Origin: Elmis aenea
Lineage: Eukaryota > Arthropoda > Insecta > Coleoptera > Elmidae
Length of the DNA stretch: 64,000 nucleotides
Assembly (NCBI GenBank): GCA_947652605.1
Contig: OX393577.1
Location: forward strand, 54,398,108-54,462,107
Reading direction: 5' to 3'
Shown here: positions 57,238-64,000 of the stretch, piece after piece
How positions within the stretch are numbered: position 1 is the first letter of the stretch
Layout: each line of letters starts with the position of its first letter
Translations under genes and position numbers: made by a program
Notes under the pieces: model-generated
Database searches by the model: none
Told to the model about the DNA's origin: nothing
What the model saw: the letters and a program-made list of their open reading frames with translations, nothing else

Positions 57238-57571
57238 GTAATATTGTTTTTCTACGACCACTAATATAAATGACTCTTACCATACAGTCTGCATGTAAGT
57301 GAGTTATAATATAACGCACGGTAAGCAAAACGCACACTTGTCTAGAAATGTCAAAGTAGGCTTACGTCAAAATTGACAGGACAACGTAATTATAAGTGTA
57401 TATTAGCCAAAAAGCCGTTTAAATCGTAGATATTATGTGATCGTAGAAAAAGTATGCTACCTAACACGAGTTGTAAAGCAATTATGCACTCGTGGAAAGA
57501 CGCATTCGCGTGCGCAACTTTTCCACTCGTGCGCAATATGCTTCTTACAACTCTTGTTATGTAATTTATAC
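57238..57571. mobile_element. copy of the 37578 foldback repeat, inverted
   Basis: gtttttctacgaccactaat, cggtaagcaaaacgcacact, acgtcaaaattgacagg and gcttcttacaactcttgtta correspond in reverse order to 37578-37992. Confidence 0.75.
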
Positions 57572-58666
57572 TATTATAATACGCGTTAGCTAAATAAACA
57601 GCTAAGTAGAAAAACTTTTTTTTAAATAATGCTTAAGAGTTTTTTTTTTTTGGAACTTTTGTCAACTCTCAGAACTGAACCTGTCAGAGTGCACCTATAT
57701 TTATGAAAATATTTGAGCACTTTTTTTAACGTTTCAAATGGCATTTGGTTAAAATAAAATACGATTTCATTTCGGGCTGTTAGCTTCTGTCTATCCCGTA
57801 TATAATATTTTTTGTTCCACATTCAACATTTTCTTTGGTTTCCTATTGTGTCTATTTATTGTTTGCAAAATCTTTTGTTGTCGACCTCACACCCTGTGAC
57901 CTATTCTTAGTGTTATTGTATTTGCAAGTTATCGTATTGATGTGTAAATAAATGGAAGCACTTTTGGTACACGTGCTTTTATCTGATTTAGAAAATAAGT
58001 AAAACGAATGTGTTTAGCGAAACTCGTGGTTTTTTATCTCTTGGAAATAGTCTCTTATCTATGTAAACGTGTTTGACAAATAATTAAAGTTCTAAATGTA
58101 AGACGAAATTAAATTTTACATGCAAAGTCGACTGTGGCTTGAAGTCCCAACAAAACAAGCACGTGCTTGGTGAGGCTAATATTAAAGAAAACATTTTTGC
58201 TATGATATTCTTATCTGCAAAAATCCTCCAACATAAAAAATGTTCGAGATGCAAAGATAACAGGAATATTTTGCGGTATGTAATCTGATTGCTATATTTG
58301 ATCGATTTTATCACAAAGTATGTCAACAAAAAAAAAAAAGATCTTTGTGAATCCGTCGACTACACTGCTTATTTTTTTTATATTCCTGTTTTTAAACTCT
58401 TTGTGACGTTTAATTGTATTCTAGTCTATGCCAGTAGGTTGGCGAATTTATTCGTTTCTTTGATTTTTCATGTCAAAACAAATTAAGGTTATATTGATAA
58501 AAAGTGTTCATCAAAATACAGCAAATATTATTTTTTTATTTGTTTGTTATTGCGCATAAAATGTAAAGATGTTTGACAATAACAAGAAAAATAATATTTT
58601 ACTAAAACATGACAAATCATAAATTAGTGGCAAGGTTGTTAAAAAGCAAAAATAAGATATGACTTA

Positions 58667-59213
58667 AGGGTAGTTCACACGGTGACACTAGCGTCGTTAC
58701 ACCAGGTGCCGTGGCATCAAATGTCGTCGTCTGAACAGCGTGATGTCGCGATGCCACGATGTCATAACGCCAGAATCGTGACACTAGCGATTTCGTGACA
58801 CTGACATCAACTACCAACTTTTGATAATAAAAATGCGGTACTTGACCATACTTTTATATTTTGACAGCATGTATTTGTCATAATTGACAAATAATAAACA
58901 TTTGGCATCGATTTCTAATTTATCATGTCCTCAATAGATGTTCTAACGATTTTAGAGCATTATCAACAATATCCTTGTTTATGGGACAAATCTATTCACG
59001 AATATAGAGACTACAAAATAATTAGTTGCTCTACCTACACTACAACATTCATGGCTGCAGTTACAAGTTACAAGTGCGGCCATTTTTATTTTGATGTCGC
59101 GACGCTCAAATATATTATAATTACGTGTGAACACCCAGTGCCGCGACTCCGAATGTCAAGCGATGTTATGACATTAAATGTCACGACGCTAGTGTCACCA
59201 TGTGAACTACCCT
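58667..59213 (+). mobile_element. PIF/Harbinger-like element with MADF remnant, TTA duplication
   Basis: TTA at 58664-58666 and 59214-59216. The termini agggtagttcacacggtgac / gtcaccatgtgaactaccct are inverse. Same family as 37486-38429, and free of its internal insertion. Confidence 0.88.
58925..59125 (+). pseudogene. MADF-domain N-terminal remnant
   Basis: The frame begins MSSIDVLTILEHYQQYPCLW and continues DKSIHEYRDYKII, a clear MADF start (I...Y..yP.LWd.....Y.d). It then runs into element sequence shared with the other copy ([12 protein letters not shown]). The second half of the domain, with the W.xI helix, is missing. Confidence 0.7.
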
Positions 59214-59690
59214 TTATTTAGACTTTCGTAGAGGTAAAATTATAAAGAGCGCCTATAAGGACATTATTACCAAACAAACTTTGTTTTTTTTTTGTTCTGG
59301 GAGTGCTTTAACAATAATATTGAAAACTAAGACCTTCGTGAACTTAAAAAGTTTGGAAACTTCTGGTCGCGAACAACACTGGAGTTAAACCAGTAATGTG
59401 TTAGAAATAAATTGTATGGAGATTAAAAAATCTATCAATTATGTTTCTTGTTTCATTCATTATGATTATACAATAATTTTTAAATACAAAAAAAAGCATT
59501 TCAATGTAGTGAAAAGTATTGCCTACAGTTACACTAAAATTTAGCATTTAAAAAGTGTTGCAGATGGCATAAGTAGTGATGTAACATTAGTTGAATCATG
59601 GTACGGTTATCTTAACAACACAGTTCAATAGACCAATTTATTTTATTAATTTGTAGAAAACGGGAAATGTACGGGGTACGCGCTGATATA

Positions 59691-60439
59691 CCGGGTGATT
59701 CAGTTTGACTGTCGCACCCCTATAACTTTGTAATTATTGAAAATAACCCCAACAAACCCTATATATTTGAAATCGGCGAGAAATTCTCTATTAAGTGATG
59801 TGTTTTTGTTACCTCTACGATGACGTATGTCAAATCCGCGATAGGCAACTGTTTTTTTTTTTTAATTACATAGTATACATTTTTTTGTTGATTCGGATAG
59901 AGAATTTAATTCTGAATCCGACCATGTACTCAAAAAGTAGGCTTACATTTAAAAAAAATCGAGAAAAATCAGCAGTGGCGGCCATTTTGAATACATTCAA
60001 ATCTAATTTTTTATGTCGGCGTTTATTATTTGTTTTTATTTTTATTAAAAATTAATTTTTAATACATTTCCATTGATAGTTACCGTATAATTTTTAAGAT
60101 TTGATCGTTTTTTGTTATGTTAAATAGACTGTTTGCTATGATTTGAATAAACTTTGAACTGATTTTTCTCGAAAATTTTCTTATGTATGCATACTTTTTG
60201 AGTACATGGTCGGATTCAGAATTAAATTCTCTATTCGAATCAACCAAAAAATGTATACTATGTAATTTAAAAAAAAAACAGTTGCCTATCGCGAATTTGA
60301 CATACGTCATCGTAGAGGTAACAAATGCACATCACTTAATAGAGAATTTCTCGCCGATTTCAAATATATAGGGTTTGTTGGGGTTATTTTCAATACTTAC
60401 AAAGTTATAGGGGTGCGACAGTCAAACTGAATCACCCGG
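59691..60439. mobile_element. TA-flanked MITE (ccgggtgattcag family), full copy
   Basis: The ends ccgggtgattcagtttgact / agtcaaactgaatcacccgg are exact inverses with TA on both sides. Long arms include gttacctctacgatgacgta and its inverse. Confidence 0.92.
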
Positions 60440-60441
60440 TA

Positions 60442-62039
60442 TAGCAAACAAAATGATAATCAAATTTTTTTTCAGAACAAATTTAATTAAAATGATATAG
60501 GAGTAGCTGTTATGTTTTGATTTTCTTATGGTCCCAATAATGGATATTTACTCAAATACATATAATTTGTTGTTTTTTTTATGATACCCATGTCATTTGT
60601 TAAAGACAATTAAATATTACATCCTTTATAATAGTGTTAATTTTAGACCCTGCGAATAATTATTTGTTCAATAAAACCATTTCAATTATGTTTTTGAATA
60701 TCCATTTACAAATAAAATGTATTAAATGTTCTTCTCAAAATGTCAAATAATCAATTTAATGATAACACAAACATTTATAAAATACTGACCACTTTGGAAC
60801 TCATTAAAAAAATAATTATAAATTTTTCTGCAATAAATTTTTAAAATAATGTTTTCAGTAAATAAAACAAATGTTTTGTAACAGTGAAATACCTTATTTA
60901 AGTATGAAATACTTTAATTTAATACTTGTCAAGTCACTTTAGAATAACGACAGATGTCATATCACTGTTACATAGCTTCGTTAGCCGCCGGGCTTTATGT
61001 GATGTATTTATATTTCACTATTTGTTTTTCTTGCCTTTTTAAAGCAATTGTTTATTTGACTTTGCAACTAAAAACTATTTAAAATGAAAATATTTGACTT
61101 TACACAAGATAAACATGCTTATTACAAACGAAAAAATAAGCATCTAATTGTCGTTAATTGTTATTTAACATTGTTTCAAATTTTTGTTAGATTGTTTACC
61201 ATAACTAAAAATAATTTTTGCCACTGCTAAAAAAATAAGTGCTAAAATCACAGCAAATTCATTCCAATTTACTAATAACGACTTCTTTACTATAACTATC
61301 TTCTAATAATAAGTTGAAACGTTTTAGATAATTTTTGTAAAACAATGCATTATAAGATCAGAGTTTATAAATCTATTATTTAATAAGGATATTCTGTCAC
61401 GCTTGTTGGTAATTGCTCAAGGTTGTGATCTAATTTACACTTTAGTATTTGCGATATAAAATTTAAAATTTAAATAAGCTCTGTGTCCTGTTTACATATT
61501 CAATTTGAAGTGAACCGGTAGATGAGATTACATTTGTTTATGTGCTAAATCGTGATGAGGAGCAAATTTAAGTTCTAATTAAATAGGTGACGGTATATGT
61601 GATAAGTAATTTGCTGAATGTATTTACTTTTTTGTTTTGCGCTACATTCTACTTGTGTTTTCAATTAAACAGCCTAAGCAAATATTGTTGGGTAGCCGAC
61701 ACATTTACTTTTTGATAGTTATCAGCTAATGTGCTTAAAAGTAGTTGTATTGTAAAAGGTTGGAGTTACTTATTTGGAAAACAGGGGAGCGTCTTGTTAG
61801 TAGGTACATGGAAACATGTAGTTTTTTATGATACATTTTTTCTGACAAATTATATTTTCAAAATCAACATAATATTCCTGTCGAAGAACAACATCAAAAA
61901 AATATAAAACCTCAAAAATTTCTTTGTTGATTTTGTTTTACTGCAATATCAACATTAAGAAACAAAAAATTAATCACCAATTTTGCTTGATTTTACTTTC
62001 CAGAACTGATCAAAAGCTCACGTTTGGGTATGTAAGACT
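60442..62039. other. upstream region, nothing recognised
   Basis: About 1.6 kb of AT-rich DNA upstream of the first visible PKG exon. No splice-bounded frame, CpG block or element end stood out, apart from a short ttagccgccgggctttatg patch at about 60980. Confidence 0.5.
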
Positions 62040-62047
62040 ACACAGAG

Positions 62048-62418
62048 CAATGGCGTAGCCAAGGGGTGTACACACCCCCGATTTGAAAAGGGATGATTAT
62101 AACAAAGTTTTTAAATCAATTAGTCGACTATTTGTTTCGTATTTTTCTTAGGTATTCGTTTTTAAATAATAATTTTGAAGCTTTGAATGTTTTCGCTTCA
62201 AAAGCTTTTTGTACCAAAGGTAATTGTTTGTGACTAAAAACGATTGTTCTATTACGTTTGAGTTTTGCTTATGAAATTTTTATATATCCCTATATTTTTA
62301 TGTTTCATATTTAATAATGTATAAAATGCATTTATAATAAATGTTTGTTGTAAATAAAAAATTATTCCTTTGGTTAAAATTACACACCCCACTTCAAAAA
62401 ACCCTCACTACGCCACTA
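62048..62418. mobile_element. hAT-type MITE (caatggcgtag ends)
   Basis: caatggcgtagccaaggggt and ..cctcactacgccacta are inverse ends of the same style as the hAT element at 44206. Flanking 8-mers acacagag and atacagtg agree at six of eight bases. Facing cacaccccc / cacacccc boxes lie inside. Confidence 0.7.
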
Positions 62419-62426
62419 ATACAGTG

Positions 62427-63238
62427 TTATTCACATTCAAGGGTTATTCACTGGGATATCGCTTGTTATTAGATATCGACCTATTGTCTGTGAGATCAAT
62501 TTTTTTTATTTATGACAAATTTTTAATACTTTAAGAACATTTTTTCTTGTGTATTTCATTTAATATTTAACTTAGTCTTTGTCGATAAAGTTTTATTGTT
62601 CGAAAAAAGCTTTCTTTTTATTTAAAAAAAAACGTAATAGGATAAAAATGTATTTAACCTGGAGCGATGACGTTAAAAATGCAGGAAACCTTAATTATTC
62701 TCTTACCTCGAAATGATATAAACATATTATCAAATTGATTTAAACCTTAAATATGAAATTATTAATTTACAAAAAATTAAAGAAACTACTTTGTTCAAGA
62801 ATTAATAAACTATGAGTATTACACAAAACACTATTTTATCAAAATTTTTGCACATCCGATGCTTAGCCAATGAAATTCTATTTTTGACCAAGGTTTTGGT
62901 ATAATTGCAAGAAATACGTTGTTTCCGTAGTTTACGTTAGGAATAATTTTTTTATAATGTTCCTGTAATACATCTATTTTATTTATATTACCTTTCTTTA
63001 TTTAAAAATGCATTCTATAGGCGTTACTTATAGAAAAACAAATTATGCAACTTTTTTACAAGCAATTTTAATTCTTTCAAAGGACATTTTAAGTGTGTAA
63101 ACAATATCTCCTTAATTAACGTATATTAATTATGTGATATATCTTTCAGTTTAGAAGAACTACTATATTATTATTATAGATTTGATATAGTGCTTTAAAA
63201 ATAAAAATTACCACAAAAGGTGTTTAGATCATTAATAT
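62427..63238. other. AT-rich, nothing recognised
   Basis: No reading frame, element end or tandem repeat that I can support. Confidence 0.5.
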
Positions 63239-63239
63239 A

Positions 63240-63647
63240 CCGGGTGATTCAGTTTGACTGTCGCACCCCTATAACTTTGTCAGTATTGAGAATAACCTCA
63301 ACAACCCTTACATATTTGAAATCAGCGGAAATTCTCTATTAAGTGATGTGTTTTTGTTACCTCTACGATGACGTATGTCAAATCCCCGATAGCCAACTGT
63401 TTTTTTTTTAAATTACATAGTATACATTTTTTTGTTGATTCGGATAGAGAATTTAATTCTGAATCCGACCATGTACTCAAAAAGTAGGCATACATAAGAA
63501 AATTTTCGAGGTTTCATCATAGAGGTAACAAAAACACATCACTTAATAGAGAATTTCTCGCTGATTTCAAATATATAAAGGATTGTTGGGGTTATTCTCA
63601 ATACTTACAAAGTTATAGGGGTGCGACAGTCAAACTGAATCACCCGG
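63240..63647. mobile_element. TA-flanked MITE (ccgggtgattcag family), internally deleted copy
   Basis: Same exact ends and arms as 59691-60439, but 408 bp rather than 749. The middle is missing, joined near gaaaattttcgaggtttcat. Confidence 0.9.
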
Positions 63648-63784
63648 TATTTTCTTCGACTGTAAAAATTTATATAGTGGCCATTTAAAATAATAAAGAA
63701 AATAAGAAAACGATTCTAATTAAACAAAATGTAAAAATCTAAGTAGCTTACAATGTAGCCCATAAGAAGGGTTTGGTGAAAATT

Positions 63785-63890
63785 GATCGAAAACAATTGC
63801 TCTCGTAAAATAGTTCCTCGAATGGAAAGTTTCTCGAAAGCCTAGTAGCTCGAATAACAATTTCTCGAAAAGAAAATTGCTCGAAATAAT
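63785..63890. repeat. short degenerate repeat array (nttnctcgaaa units)
   Basis: ttgctctcgtaaaa, gttcctcgaatgg, tttctcgaaagc, tagctcgaataac, tttctcgaaaag and ttgctcgaaat recur every 15-18 bp. The arrangement recalls the arm arrays at 12180 and 13245, with a different unit. Confidence 0.6.
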
Positions 63891-64000
63891 AAAAGTTACT
63901 TAAAAAAAGTTTATTAAATTTATATAAATATAAATTAATTGAATGTACTAGAAAAGTTGTTTACATTGGTTTAAAAAGTTATGACACAAACTAACCTTTT

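Overview
The window is AT-rich, intron-bearing, repeat-laden animal DNA. An insect, probably a beetle, fits best: there is one multi-exon foraging-type cGMP-dependent protein kinase gene, a (TTAGG)-like tract, and many short inverted-repeat elements whose ends read tacagggtg, a style common in insect genomes. The order-level call is inference. No tRNA, rRNA, CRISPR or prokaryotic-style operon was seen.

The one clear host gene lies on the minus strand from 55548 down to 25765. Ten coding exons join in frame through GT/AG junctions into a 1019-residue protein: a long N-terminal exon ending in a leucine-zipper coiled coil (54436-55512), the autoinhibitory segment (38890-39098), cGMP site A (35838-36118 into 30970-31139), cGMP site B (30814-30916 and 30502-30756), then the kinase domain and C-terminal tail (30157-30373, 27892-28287, 27645-27833, 25765-25927). 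The first coding exon has a splice acceptor and an in-frame stop just upstream of its ATG, so at least one non-coding 5' exon lies at higher coordinates, perhaps outside the window. Introns are either tiny (53, 57, 58 and 128 bp) or swollen by transposons (1.7-15.3 kb).

From 1 to 25 kb, downstream of the kinase, the sequence is mostly transposon: hAT, Foldback-like, Helitron-like, LINE and TA-flanked MITE pieces. It also holds one candidate small secreted protein or exon near 3.5-3.7 kb (minus strand) and an unexplained CpG-rich block near 18 kb. The kinase introns (25.9-54.4 kb) hold nested elements. Several have exact target-site duplications: hAT elements at 29712, 41310 and 44206, PIF/Harbinger elements at 37486 and 48518, and a pogo-like element at 32009. 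A CpG-rich block at 40.4-40.7 kb could be an alternative kinase promoter. From 55.5 to 64 kb the upstream region has no recognised exon and contains Harbinger, hAT and TA-flanked MITEs, plus the start of a short-repeat array running to the window edge.

The most unusual items are three Harbinger-like elements that keep a MADF-domain reading frame, an inverted pair of hammerhead-ribozyme-like motifs (36.7-36.9 kb), a Foldback-like element whose arms are arrays of a roughly 15-bp unit (12.2-13.4 kb), and a one-sided orientation of LINE relics inside the kinase introns.
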